This document shows, one piece after another, positions 33,848 through 41,663 of a stretch of 59,132 bases of DNA. Within the stretch, counting starts at the first letter, position 1; each line of letters opens with the position of its first letter. The notes below the pieces were generated by a model. It searched no databases. It worked only from the letters and a program-made list of their open reading frames with translations, and was not told where the DNA came from. The stretch comes from Candidatus Kuenenia stuttgartensis (GTDB lineage: Bacteria > Planctomycetota > Planctomycetia > Pirellulales > UBA1268): positions 1 to 59,132 of the forward strand of contig CAMBSN010000007.1 in the NCBI GenBank assembly GCA_945870505.1. Direction: 5' to 3'. The position numbers and the translations under genes are program-made.

Positions 33848-34950
33848 ACGACGGCCATGCCACAGGCCCGAATGGCCGCCCCGGCGACGCTTCGCAAGGC
33901 GGCGTGCCGGCGAACGATCTCGGGGAGATCTGGGGTGCGCTTGATTCCCTGCCGCGGGCGAGCGCTTCAATCGACATGGCCGCAACGACGATCGACATGG
34001 CTGCTGTCACGATGGCGCGGTCGGCGCCGCGGGCCACACTCCGCATGGGCCGCGGACGGCCGACGTCGTGGCGGGGCTGGCTCCTTCCCGCCGTCGCCGT
34101 GGCGGGAAGCCTCATCGCGGGGATCGTGGTCGGCCGCGTCACCGTGCCCGACCCCGATCTACGGATCCTCGAATCCCTGCCGCTCGTCCGGCACCTGTCG
34201 CTTCTCCAGGAAGCCGGGAGCGTGAAGTTTCTGCAGGCGCTTTCAGCCCGCCGCAACCAGCAGCCGCTCCGCATGCCTCCCGAGATGCTGCGGGACGAGG
34301 GACACGAGTTCGATGCCGACGTCGCCGATCTCGAGGCAGATCATGCCTGGGGAAATGTCGCTCGGCCGCTGATCGACGAGCGGCGAGCGACGATCGCCAC
34401 GATGGCCGGCGATGAGCGAGACTCGATCGAGCGGTCGGCCGCGGCCTTTCAGGAACTGACCGCGGCAGAGCGGCGAGACCTCGCCACGGTAGCGTCGGCG
34501 CTGGCCGATCCGAAGCGGGACGAACTTCGAGCCGCCGCCCGGCTCTGGCACTTGATCATTGCGGCGAGCGATCCGCCAGACCGGAAGAACATCGTGCAGC
34601 TCGATCCTGAGAGCCGGCTCGAATGGCTCGAACGGCGATCGCGGTTTCGCGAATGGATGGGTGAGCGGCGGGGCCTTCCGCCAGGAATCGAAGGCGGCCC
34701 CATGCCGCCAAGGGTGCCGGGGCCCGGCGGGATCCCGGGCGACGGTCGGCCGCGTTGGCAGGGCCCACGCGGCGAAGGCGGGCCCCAGGGCCCGCGCGGT
34801 GATGGCCGGTCGCGGGGCGAGCCTGGGCCACGAGGTGAAGGCATGCGACCCGAGGGCGGACCGCAGAGCGACCGCGTTGGTCCACGGCTGGTGGAGCAGC
34901 CTCCGGAGCCTGCGCACGAAGAGGGACCAGCGGCGACTGAGGAGAACTGA
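33844..34950 (+). CDS. Single-pass membrane protein, candidate anti-sigma partner, with collagen-like tail
   Basis: A 368-aa protein starting at the ATG that overlaps the sigma factor stop by 4 bp. Residues 1-78 are predicted cytoplasmic with a small internal repeat (ASIDMAATTIDMAAVTMA); residues 79-98 (WLLPAVAVAGSLIAGIVVGRV) form a transmembrane helix. The outer part up to about 280 is charged and probably helical (IERSAAAFQELTAAERRDLATVASAL). Residues about 291-339 contain collagen-like Gly-x-y triplets (GPRGEGGPQGPRGDG...GEPGPRGEG). ECF sigma genes are very often followed by their membrane anti-sigma factor, and topology and coupling fit that role, but no zinc-binding HxxxCxxC anti-sigma signature is present. 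The regulatory role is inferred from context only. Confidence 0.75.
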   Translation: MNDGHATGPNGRPGDASQGGVPANDLGEIWGALDSLPRASASIDMAATTIDMAAVTMARSAPRATLRMGRGRPTSWRGWLLPAVAVAGSLIAGIVVGRVTVPDPDLRILESLPLVRHLSLLQEAGSVKFLQALSARRNQQPLRMPPEMLRDEGHEFDADVADLEADHAWGNVARPLIDERRATIATMAGDERDSIERSAAAFQELTAAERRDLATVASALADPKRDELRAAARLWHLIIAASDPPDRKNIVQLDPESRLEWLERRSRFREWMGERRGLPPGIEGGPMPPRVPGPGGIPGDGRPRWQGPRGEGGPQGPRGDGRSRGEPGPRGEGMRPEGGPQSDRVGPRLVEQPPEPAHEEGPAATEEN

Positions 34951-34960
34951 ACGTTCTCCT
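34940..34960. terminator. Hairpin in the 18-bp gap between convergent genes
   Basis: AGGAGAAC at 34940-34947 and GTTCTCCT at 34953-34960 form an 8-bp stem with a 5-nt loop that contains the TGA stop of the upstream gene. There is no T-run, so it is at best a weak bidirectional terminator. Confidence 0.4.
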
Positions 34961-34968
34961 TGTGCCGT

Positions 34969-35445
34969 TCAGCGGCGTGACTCGTATTCGATACGGAAAA
35001 GGTCCAGAAGATACAGATCCATCCGATCCTTCATCCGATTGCTCGCCTTCTTGCTTGCGATAATGTCGCGGATGTTGGCCACGGGAAAAATTCCCTCGGT
35101 GACTGATCGACGCTTCGCCTCAACGTAGTTTTCGATTCCATCGGGCGCGAAGACGATGTCGAGGTCAAATGGACCGTCGGTCAGCTGAATGAAGTCTTTA
35201 CCGGCGACGATGTCGCGTTCGACCGTGTCGTCGATCGTGAAGCCGAGTTGGCGGACCGCGTAGACGATGCGGCGGCCATTGTCCGCATCCTTTGCGGGAA
35301 ACACGTTGACGTCCTGAGTCGTGCCAGGAAAACCCAGGAGGATCGCGCCGCCCTTTCCAATGAACAGGTAATCGACCCCGGCCGCGGCGAACGCCTTGGC
35401 GACTTCCTGCGCCTGCAGCGGGTTGAACGGCGAGTGATCGTTCAT
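34969..35445 (-). CDS. Nucleotidyltransferase-like protein (AbiEii/MNT-type, putative)
   Basis: A 158-aa protein. ATG 35445 overlaps the stop of the upstream small gene by 4 bp (ATGA), which fixes the start. The sequence FIGKGGAILLGFPGTTQDVNVFP has the shape of the nucleotidyltransferase core G-G-x-A-x(8-10)-T-x-D-x-D, with the second acidic position here being Asn. A later strand with two acids is FDLDIVFAPDG. The C-terminus (IIASKKASNRMKDRMDLYLLD) matches the usual helical end of AbiEii-like and related DUF nucleotidyltransferases. Families of this kind act as toxins of type IV or VII toxin-antitoxin pairs or as tRNA-modifying enzymes; which applies here is not shown by sequence. Confidence 0.65.
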   Translation of the reverse strand: MNDHSPFNPLQAQEVAKAFAAAGVDYLFIGKGGAILLGFPGTTQDVNVFPAKDADNGRRIVYAVRQLGFTIDDTVERDIVAGKDFIQLTDGPFDLDIVFAPDGIENYVEAKRRSVTEGIFPVANIRDIIASKKASNRMKDRMDLYLLDLFRIEYESRR

Positions 35446-35687
35446 TCCGGGGGGGCGGGCTGATAGCCGAGGTAGGCAGGGAGGTTGGCCACGCACCACT
35501 CGCGGTAGGCCTGGGTGCTCGGAAACACCCGCGAGGTTGGCTTGTCGAGCCCGGGTCTCGAGACGCGGCAGAAGCCGTACTTCATACGGGCCTCGACTGT
35601 CCGCTGCAGTTGACGACGACACTGCTCGCGAAACAGCAGATCGGCAGCGTCGTCTAGGGTAGGCGAGCGAGAAGAGAGCATTGTCAT
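35442..35687 (-). CDS. Small protein of unknown function coupled to the nucleotidyltransferase-like gene
   Basis: About 81 aa from ATG 35687; an ATG two codons later or a TTG at 35711 are alternatives. The N-terminal half is a charged helix (LDDAADLLFREQCRRQLQRTVEARMKYG) and the C-terminal half is Pro/Tyr-rich (YREWCVANLPAYLGYQPAPPE). I do not recognise a family. The ATGA overlap with the downstream gene means co-translation, the usual arrangement of antitoxin-toxin pairs. Confidence 0.6.
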   Translation of the reverse strand: MTMLSSRSPTLDDAADLLFREQCRRQLQRTVEARMKYGFCRVSRPGLDKPTSRVFPSTQAYREWCVANLPAYLGYQPAPPE

Positions 35688-35763
35688 GGCACGCTTAGGA
35701 TACCCGATCAACCATCAAGGCCGCTCATAAGGGTTCTCAGAGCCGTGCGCAGCCGTTTGTCCA

Positions 35764-35849
35764 AGCCCAACGCCGTGAGGCGTGGGGTGAATCACCAACA
35801 GACGCCAAGGCCAGCGTGGTTTGCCCGCGGCCTCACGGCCGGTCGGCTT
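35764..35849. repeat. Family C hairpin pair (intergenic)
   Basis: Hairpin 1, about 35764-35789, contains CAACGCC-GTGA-GGCGTGGG on the plus strand. Hairpin 2, 35823-35849, contains GCGGCC-TCAC-GGCC, reading GGCC-GUGA-GGCC on the minus strand. The pair is thus inverted, with a GNRA loop in each on opposite strands. The same two hairpins recur at 44.1 kb. It lies in the 206-bp gap between the small protein gene and the hydrolase, which otherwise holds no gene. Confidence 0.75.
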
Positions 35850-35893
35850 TCACTCGCCACTCACTCGAGCGCGAGGATCATACGTGATCCCTA

Positions 35894-36715
35894 TCAGCCG
35901 CGGATCGCTTCTTCGAGAAACTCAAGCACCGCCCGATTGAAGATCTCCGGCGCCTCCAGCGGCACGAGGTGGCCCGCGGCCGGCACGATCAGGAGCTTGG
36001 CATTCGGGATGACTTGCTCAGCGGCTTCCAGGCACGCCGGGGGCGTGATCTGATCCTCGGCACCCACCACGAGCAGCGTCGGCACGCGGACGTGCCGCAT
36101 CGCCTCCGTCATGTCGGGCCGATCACCGAGCGCGGCCAGTGCCCCCTGGATCGTGGGCACGCGCTGCCGCTCGATCATCGACCGCAGCAGGGCATCATTT
36201 TCTGCATGGCAGGCGAGGGCCGTGGCATCGGCGTCGCTCCGTGCCGCCGCCAAGAGACGCGGGATCATCGCATCGGCCAGGATCGATTGGCCGAGCCGAC
36301 CCACCTTGCCGGCGAGATCAACGCGAGCCGAACGGGCCTCGGGCGTGTCGGCTTCAAGCTTTGTGTCGACGAGTACGATGCTCCCCACGCGGTCGGCATG
36401 CCGCGCTGCCATGTGCTGGGCCACATAGCCCCCCATCGACACACCACAGATCACGGCTGGCCGCTCCACGTGGAGCGCATCGAGCACCGCAGCCACGTCG
36501 TCGGCAAACCCGGCGATGCTGCCCGGGACCGAGCCGCTCGCCCCGAATCCGCGAAGATCGGGCACGATCAGCCGCACCGATTCGGCCAGCGGCGCCTGCC
36601 GCTCCCACATGCCGTGGTCGAGGGGGAAGGCGTGGAGGAGCACTACGGGGAGCCCGCTGCCGGCTGTGTGGACGGCCAATCGCGTGTCGCGGATGTCAAC
36701 GTGATGAGTGTGCAT
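35894..36715 (-). CDS. Alpha/beta-fold hydrolase
   Basis: A 273-aa cytoplasmic hydrolase resembling 3-oxoadipate enol-lactonase and related esterases. The catalytic triad is visible: Ser93 in GVSMGG (nucleophile elbow), Asp221 in VVGAEDQITPP, His249 in PAAGHLVPLEAP. The oxyanion-hole strand VVLLHAFPLDHGMW and PDLRGFGAS are also typical. ATG 36715 was chosen because residues homologous to the family begin there; the frame is open further upstream only through family A repeats. No Shine-Dalgarno is visible; instead a palindrome ends 10 bp before the ATG. The substrate is unknown, and no aromatic-pathway partner is next to it. Confidence 0.85.
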   Translation of the reverse strand: MHTHHVDIRDTRLAVHTAGSGLPVVLLHAFPLDHGMWERQAPLAESVRLIVPDLRGFGASGSVPGSIAGFADDVAAVLDALHVERPAVICGVSMGGYVAQHMAARHADRVGSIVLVDTKLEADTPEARSARVDLAGKVGRLGQSILADAMIPRLLAAARSDADATALACHAENDALLRSMIERQRVPTIQGALAALGDRPDMTEAMRHVRVPTLLVVGAEDQITPPACLEAAEQVIPNAKLLIVPAAGHLVPLEAPEIFNRAVLEFLEEAIRG

Positions 36716-36720
36716 GGGAA

Positions 36721-36862
36721 CGTAGAGCAGGTTGATAACCTGCTCGGAACTTGGCACAGGTTGACAACCTGTGCTACTGGGGGACTGTGCGACGGAACGT
36801 AGAGCAGGTTGGTAACCTGCTCGGAACTCGGCACAGGTTGACAACCTGTGCTACTGGGGGAC
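36721..36862. repeat. 65-bp tandem duplication carrying four family A palindromes
   Basis: Copies at 36721-36785 and 36798-36862 differ at two positions. Each carries a GAGCAGGTT/AACCTGCTC palindrome (36725-36745, 36802-36822) followed by a GCACAGGTT/AACCTGTGC palindrome (36754-36774, 36831-36851). The second copy supplies the last codons and the TAG stop of the TPR/HEAT gene. The array fills the 135-bp space between that gene and the hydrolase start. Confidence 0.9.
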
Positions 36863-38671
36863 CTGCGGCCACGGAGAACCTGTGCGACGGGCGGCGCGGA
36901 AGTGTTCGAGGTTGCGGCGGATCGTGACGTTGTGCGGCTCCTGCCGGACCGCGAGGAGCTGCGTCCGCTCCGCGCCGGCCGCATCGCCGGCCGCGGCTCG
37001 GCAGTGGGCCATCGTGTCGAGATAACTGGGGCTGTCGAAGGAGAGCTCCAGCGACCGCTTCGAATATCGTAGCGCCTTGCCGACGTCGCCCTCGGTGTTG
37101 GCCACGAGCCAGGCGTATTCGTTGTAGCCGTTGGGGTCGTCGGGGACCGCCTGGATCTCCTCGTCGAGTTGCTCGAGCGCCTTCGTCACCCGCGCTGCCG
37201 CATCGACCCGCAGCACGGGATCGTCGTCGCCCAGCCGATACCAGGCAATCAGGGAATCGACATCCTTGGGATGGGCGGCGAGCGATTCCTCGAGTCGGCT
37301 GCGATAGGTCGCCCGATCGCCGTGGCTCGCCGCATCGCAGGCCACGAAGTAGAGCATTCGCGACCGTATCGCTCGTGGGTCGCGCTCCAGTCGCATCAGA
37401 ATCTGGTTGATGTCGTCGCCGCCGCGGCCGTCGAGCACCACGCGAAGCATCGCCGCGGCCTCTCCATCGCGACCGTGGTCGTGGAGGAACTCGGCCCCGA
37501 TGACGCCCGCCAGCGCGAGTTCACCGAGGGGTGACGTCGGGTCGTCTACGACCGCGCGATACTCCCGCAGCGACCAATCGGGCGCGCCCCAGCGGGCCAG
37601 CAGCATCGCGGCCTGCAACCGCCGGCTGAGTTCGCCGCCGTCGCCGAGAGCGGCCGCCGCCCGGTCGGCGAGGTCAACGGCAACCGCCTCGTCGCCCATG
37701 CGGCGGTGCGCCACTGCCGCGGCATACGCCACCAGCGGAGCGAACGAGTCGCCGCCAGTCGCGACGCGCTCCGCCAGCAGGCTCGCCGCCTGCGGCACGC
37801 CATGATCCGACAGCCAGGCGAGTTCGTTGGCGAGCAGGTCGTCTTCTGCAGCGGATCCGTGGCAGGCGTCGAAGAGCCGCGCCGCCTCGGCGACCGCGGC
37901 GTCGTGGCGGCCCGCGGCGGCGAGCAGTTCGGCCAGCACGCGACGGAAGATGCGGGTTGTCTTGGCATCACCGAGCGTGCCATCACCGTCGTCGCCGACT
38001 GGGATGCGGGCCGCTCCTTCGCCGGACCGCTCCAGAAGCCGCACCGCCGCGATCGCCTCGTCCACCGCAGCGGCCGACGGCGCGGCCGAGCAGTCGATCA
38101 GCGCCCGCACCAGTCGTGCTGTTGGGCGGCCGCTCGGGCCGATGCCCGATGCGATCCGGGGGGCGATCTCTGTCCACACCGGATCGTCGGGGTGCCACTC
38201 GCGGGCAAGGAGTGCCGCAGCAATCCGGGAGCCCGCGGTCGTTCGCTCGAGCCGCACGATCCGCGACAGCGGCTCGATTCCCGCGTCGTCGTCGAGCCGC
38301 AGAAGCCGGTGCATCAGGTTGACGCGGGTGTCGAAGTCGCCGCGGCTGTAGCGGTCGAGCATGCTCGTCACCGCTGGCGGATCGGTGGCCGAGGCGATGG
38401 GCAGCGCTTCGACGAGCCAGCGAGCCTTCAGCGCCACTTCGAGATCGTCGCTCGATTCCGCGGCGGCGAGGAGTGCATCAGCGGCATCGGCGCCGATCGC
38501 GGCGAGTTTGCCCGCGGCCACCTCGCGGACCGCATATTCGTCGTCGCCGAGCTGGCCGATCAGGTCCGCGATGGTCGCCGTGTCGCCCGCATCCGCGCAG
38601 GCACGGTGGCCCGCCGATGCCAGGAGGCACGAGGCCGCGATGAATGCCCGGGCGATTTCCATCGGCCGCAT
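36851..38671 (-). CDS. Exported HEAT/TPR repeat protein of unknown function
   Basis: A 606-aa protein starting at ATG 38671, where GAGGG lies 9 nt upstream and a signal peptide follows (MRPMEIARAFIAASCLLASAGHRACA). The frame is open for 61 further codons upstream but runs into a family B repeat. After the signal, residues about 35-90 look like a HEAT-type repeat (LIGQLGDDEYAVREVAAGKLAAIGADAADALLAAA), common in planctomycete surface proteins. The remainder is all helical with degenerate TPR units, the clearest near the C-terminus (NEYAWLVANTEGDVGKALRYSKRSLEL, YLDTMAHCRAAAGDAAGAERTQLLAV). Such proteins scaffold complexes; no catalytic motif is seen. The last residues and stop codon come from a repeat copy. 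Confidence 0.8.
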   Translation of the reverse strand: MRPMEIARAFIAASCLLASAGHRACADAGDTATIADLIGQLGDDEYAVREVAAGKLAAIGADAADALLAAAESSDDLEVALKARWLVEALPIASATDPPAVTSMLDRYSRGDFDTRVNLMHRLLRLDDDAGIEPLSRIVRLERTTAGSRIAAALLAREWHPDDPVWTEIAPRIASGIGPSGRPTARLVRALIDCSAAPSAAAVDEAIAAVRLLERSGEGAARIPVGDDGDGTLGDAKTTRIFRRVLAELLAAAGRHDAAVAEAARLFDACHGSAAEDDLLANELAWLSDHGVPQAASLLAERVATGGDSFAPLVAYAAAVAHRRMGDEAVAVDLADRAAAALGDGGELSRRLQAAMLLARWGAPDWSLREYRAVVDDPTSPLGELALAGVIGAEFLHDHGRDGEAAAMLRVVLDGRGGDDINQILMRLERDPRAIRSRMLYFVACDAASHGDRATYRSRLEESLAAHPKDVDSLIAWYRLGDDDPVLRVDAAARVTKALEQLDEEIQAVPDDPNGYNEYAWLVANTEGDVGKALRYSKRSLELSFDSPSYLDTMAHCRAAAGDAAGAERTQLLAVRQEPHNVTIRRNLEHFRAARRTGSPWPQVPQ

Positions 38672-38778
38672 GCGGAAAACCCTCGCAGACAGATCAGGCC
38701 GACACCCGACGAGTGGCCCACTGAAGCCTATGACTCCGAACCGAGCCGGGGCAAGCAGGGGGTCGCAGATAGCAAGCG

Positions 38779-38875
38779 GAAAAAGGTGACAGCCACCGTT
38801 TGTCTGAAGACCCCGGCCTGTGGCCGGGGCCATGTCGCCTTCGGCGACTGGCAAAGGGTGGCTGTCACCTTTTTC
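38779..38875. repeat. Family B element between pyrE and the HEAT/TPR gene
   Basis: A 97-bp element with near-perfect terminal inverted repeats starting GAAAAAGGTGACAGCCACC (one mismatch in 24). The interior folds into CCCCGGCC-TGT-GGCCGGGG and GTCGCC-TTC-GGCGAC, giving a three-stem structure. It lies 3 bp from the pyrE stop codon, and could act as the pyrE 3' hairpin. Confidence 0.88.
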
Positions 38876-38880
38876 ACGCC

Positions 38881-39456
38881 CTACGTCGCGTCGGGCTCAA
38901 TGCCCAGATCCCGGATCGTGACGAGCGCTTCCAGCGGTATCCCGCGGGCGGCGAGCGCCTCGCGGCCCCCGGCGAGCCGGTCGATCACCGTCACGAGCCG
39001 CTCCACCACGAGGCCAAACTCTTGCGCCCGGTCGATCGCCAGAAGCGACGAGCCGCCGGTCGTGACCACATCCTCGACGATCACCACCCGCTGGCCCGGC
39101 TCGACCGGGCCCTCGATGTACTTCTGGAGGCCGTGGCCCTTGGCCTCCTTGCGGACCATGAAGCCCTTGAGCGGCAGGCCTGCTACGCCGGCCATGGTGA
39201 CCACCGCCCCGGTGACGGGATCGGCGCCGATCGACATTCCGCCGACGGCGTGCGGCAGCGGCCCGGCCGCCTCGAGTCGGTCGAGGATCGCCCGGCCGAC
39301 GAGCATCGCCCCATGGGCATCGAGCACCACCTGCTTGGCGTCGAGATAGAAACTTGCCACCCGGCCCGACGCGAGCGTGAAGGTACCCCGCTTCAGGGCG
39401 CGGGCTGTGACGAGGTCGATCAGGTCGCGGGAGCGTGATGCTGCTGGGTCGGCCAT
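38881..39456 (-). CDS. pyrE: Orotate phosphoribosyltransferase
   Basis: A 191-aa enzyme that joins orotate and PRPP to make orotidine 5'-phosphate in pyrimidine synthesis. The PRPP-binding motif VVIVEDVVTTGGS is at 124-136. The family lysines are in FMVRKEAKGHG (K103, K106). SGRVASFYLDAKQV near the N-terminus matches the orotate-binding region, and GGMSIGADPVTGAV matches the dimer/active-site loop. ATG 39456 was chosen because homology starts soon after it and a TATACT box lies just upstream. It is divergent from the NfeD operon. Confidence 0.93.
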   Translation of the reverse strand: MADPAASRSRDLIDLVTARALKRGTFTLASGRVASFYLDAKQVVLDAHGAMLVGRAILDRLEAAGPLPHAVGGMSIGADPVTGAVVTMAGVAGLPLKGFMVRKEAKGHGLQKYIEGPVEPGQRVVIVEDVVTTGGSSLLAIDRAQEFGLVVERLVTVIDRLAGGREALAARGIPLEALVTIRDLGIEPDAT

Positions 39457-39464
39457 AGAACGAA

Positions 39465-39470
39465 AGTATA
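39465..39470 (-). promoter_or_regulatory. -10 box of pyrE placed next to the start codon
   Basis: On the minus strand TATACT ends 8 nt before the pyrE ATG, so the transcript would start within one or two bases of the ATG. No Shine-Dalgarno is visible. The -35 region is weak. Confidence 0.45.
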
Positions 39471-39490
39471 AGGGGGGACGTACCAGGTTT

Positions 39491-39518
39491 TTGACTCCCC
39501 TCACGCAGAACCTAGAAT
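39491..39518 (+). promoter_or_regulatory. Sigma-70-type promoter of the NfeD/flotillin operon
   Basis: TTGACT at 39491-39496 and TAGAAT at 39513-39518 with a 16-bp spacer. The start would be near 39525, giving a leader of about 27 nt that contains GGAG at 39541-39544, 7 nt before the ATG. Confidence 0.65.
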
Positions 39519-39551
39519 TCGGCTGGTTTTCCATCCGGCCGGAGCGTCTTC

Positions 39552-41663
39552 ATGCGGCTCGGTTTTGCCCTCGTTCGCCGCGTTGCAGTCGCCGCCTGGC
39601 TCACAGCCTGCTTGCTGGCCTCGCCCGCCATGGCGGGCACCGTCATGGTGCCGGTCCGGCTGCCACTCACCGGCACCCGCGACACGCAGGTCGAGGCTGC
39701 CGTGCTCCGCAGTCTCGGACAGTTGCGCGACGCGGCACCGGAGCGGGGCACGCTCGTGCTGCGGTTTGACGTGGTCGATGGCGAGGCCGCGGGGGGCAGC
39801 GACTTTGGCCGCGCGATCGAACTCGCCCGCTTCCTCGCAGACGACCGGCTTGCCGGCGTGAAGACGGTTGCGTGGTTGCCTAAGGGCGCGACGGGCCATG
39901 CGGTACTCGTGGCGCTGGCGTGCGACGAGATCGCGATGCCCGCCGAGGCGGTGCTCGGCCCCGCAACCGGCGCCAGTGACCGACCCGACGAGGCGGTGCA
40001 AACCGCGTATCGATTAACGGCCGCGCGGCGGCGGACGATACCGCCTGCGGTGGCCGAGGCGTTTGCCGACCCGGCCGCCCGCGTGGTCCGTGCCTCGACC
40101 GACGACGGCGAGCAGTTCGTCGGCGAGGATGAACTCGACGACCTCCGCAAGCGGGCTGCGGTCATCAACGTCGAACCGCTCCAGCCCTCGCCCCTCGCCT
40201 TCGACGGCCGCCGCGGCCGCGAACTCGGGTTCGTGAGAATCCTCGCCCGCTCGCCCGCCGAACTCGCCCGCGGGATCGGCGTTGCGGAGCGCGACCTTGC
40301 CGCCGATCCGGCGCTCGACGGCGGCTGGCGGCCGGCGATCGTCTCGCTCACCGGCGCTGTGGGCCCCGAGGCGGTGGCGCGGCTGCAGGCCCGCATCGAG
40401 CGGGCGATTGCCGATGGCTCGAACTTCATCTGGCTGCGAATCGAGAGCGCGGGGGGCGCCCCCGAGCAGAGCCTGGTGCTCGCCAACTGGCTCTCCGGCC
40501 TCGATCCGACGACCGTGAAGACGGTGGCCTACGTGCCGCGGGAGGCGCGGGGCGATGCGGCACTGGTGGCCTTGGCCTGCGACGAACTCGTGATGCACCC
40601 CGGGGCCACGATCGGCGGCGAAGGGGCGGCGGCGATTGCGGGCCGGCGGGCCGACTCGATCGTGGCCGCCTGGCGCGGGGGCGTGGCAAAACTCCGCGAC
40701 CGCTCCTGGTCGCTGCCGGCGGCGCTCGTGGTACCCGGGATCACGGTCCACCGCGCGGAGGAGCAGGGCTCGGGCCGCATCGAGTTCTTCAGTGAGGCGG
40801 AACTCGCCGCCCGCGCCGACCGCGACAGCTGGCGGCTGGGCCCCGTGATCGGCACCGGGCCGTTCGCCCTCGACGGCCGCCGCGCCGAGGAACTCGCGCT
40901 CGCGGCCCACGTCGTGGACGACGCCGAGGGGCTCCGGCAGGCCTATGGGATCGAGGGACGAGTCGCCGTCGCGGAGCCGGGCTGGGCTGACCGATTGCTC
41001 GAGGCCCTCGCCAGCCCGAGCCTTGCCTGGCTGTTGCTCATGATTGGTGCCGCCGGCCTCTACATCGAGCTCAAGACGCCTGGCATCGGGTTTGGCGGAT
41101 TCGTGTCGATGGTGGCGTTCATCGTCTACTTTTGGAGCCAGTATCTCAACGGCACCTCCGGCTGGCTGGAGGTGATGCTATTCATCGCCGGTGTGATCTG
41201 CGTGGCGGCGGAGATCTTCGTGTTGCCGGGCTTCGGCGTGCTCGGCCTCGGCGGAGGACTGCTCGTGATCGCGTCGATCGTGCTTGCCAGCCAGTCGTTC
41301 GTCCTCCCGGTCAACGAGTATCAGATCCGGCAGATGCAGTGGTCGCTGATTGGGATCCTGGGGGCGGCGGCGGGAGTTGCGACGCTCGGGATTCTGCTGC
41401 GGCGGTGGCTGCCATCGACGCCGATCCTGCGGAACGTGGTGCTCGAGCCACCCGCGGACCAGGGGCTCGACGACGCGCTCGACGAACTCGTCGGCCGTAT
41501 CGGCACGACCACCACGCGGCTGGCGCCGGCCGGCAAGGCGCGGATCGGTGACAGCGTGCGGGACGTGGCCAGTGACGGCCCGCTCATCGAGCCCGGCACC
41601 GCCGTTCGCGTGGTCGGCGTCCGCGGTGGCCGCGTGATCGTCCATCCGGCGGGGGATGCATGA
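39552..41663 (+). CDS. Long NfeD-family membrane protein with two ClpP/S49-like domains
   Basis: A 703-aa protein: signal peptide (residues 1-28, ending SPAMA), two tandem ClpP-crotonase-like domains (about 30-245 and 260-475), then four to five membrane segments (about 485-610, including LLLMIGAAGLYIELKTPGIG) and a C-terminal OB-like NfeD domain (about 635-700, LVGRIGTTTTRLAPAGKARIG). Long NfeD proteins normally have one serine-lysine protease domain and work with flotillin-type proteins at the membrane. Both domains here keep the VALACDE(I/L)xM core, but the stretch that holds the catalytic Ser in active members (ASAG) reads ATGHA and RGDAA, so I infer both are protease-inactive. It ends with an ATGA overlap to the next gene. 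Confidence 0.85.
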   Translation: MRLGFALVRRVAVAAWLTACLLASPAMAGTVMVPVRLPLTGTRDTQVEAAVLRSLGQLRDAAPERGTLVLRFDVVDGEAAGGSDFGRAIELARFLADDRLAGVKTVAWLPKGATGHAVLVALACDEIAMPAEAVLGPATGASDRPDEAVQTAYRLTAARRRTIPPAVAEAFADPAARVVRASTDDGEQFVGEDELDDLRKRAAVINVEPLQPSPLAFDGRRGRELGFVRILARSPAELARGIGVAERDLAADPALDGGWRPAIVSLTGAVGPEAVARLQARIERAIADGSNFIWLRIESAGGAPEQSLVLANWLSGLDPTTVKTVAYVPREARGDAALVALACDELVMHPGATIGGEGAAAIAGRRADSIVAAWRGGVAKLRDRSWSLPAALVVPGITVHRAEEQGSGRIEFFSEAELAARADRDSWRLGPVIGTGPFALDGRRAEELALAAHVVDDAEGLRQAYGIEGRVAVAEPGWADRLLEALASPSLAWLLLMIGAAGLYIELKTPGIGFGGFVSMVAFIVYFWSQYLNGTSGWLEVMLFIAGVICVAAEIFVLPGFGVLGLGGGLLVIASIVLASQSFVLPVNEYQIRQMQWSLIGILGAAAGVATLGILLRRWLPSTPILRNVVLEPPADQGLDDALDELVGRIGTTTTRLAPAGKARIGDSVRDVASDGPLIEPGTAVRVVGVRGGRVIVHPAGDA

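Noticed and set aside
33047-36862. CRISPR array
   Set aside because: The short palindromes are not evenly spaced, there are no spacers of uniform length, and no cas genes are present.
38672-38854. N-terminal extension of the HEAT/TPR protein
   Set aside because: It reads into a family B repeat and would mask the signal peptide; the start at 38671 has a ribosome binding site.
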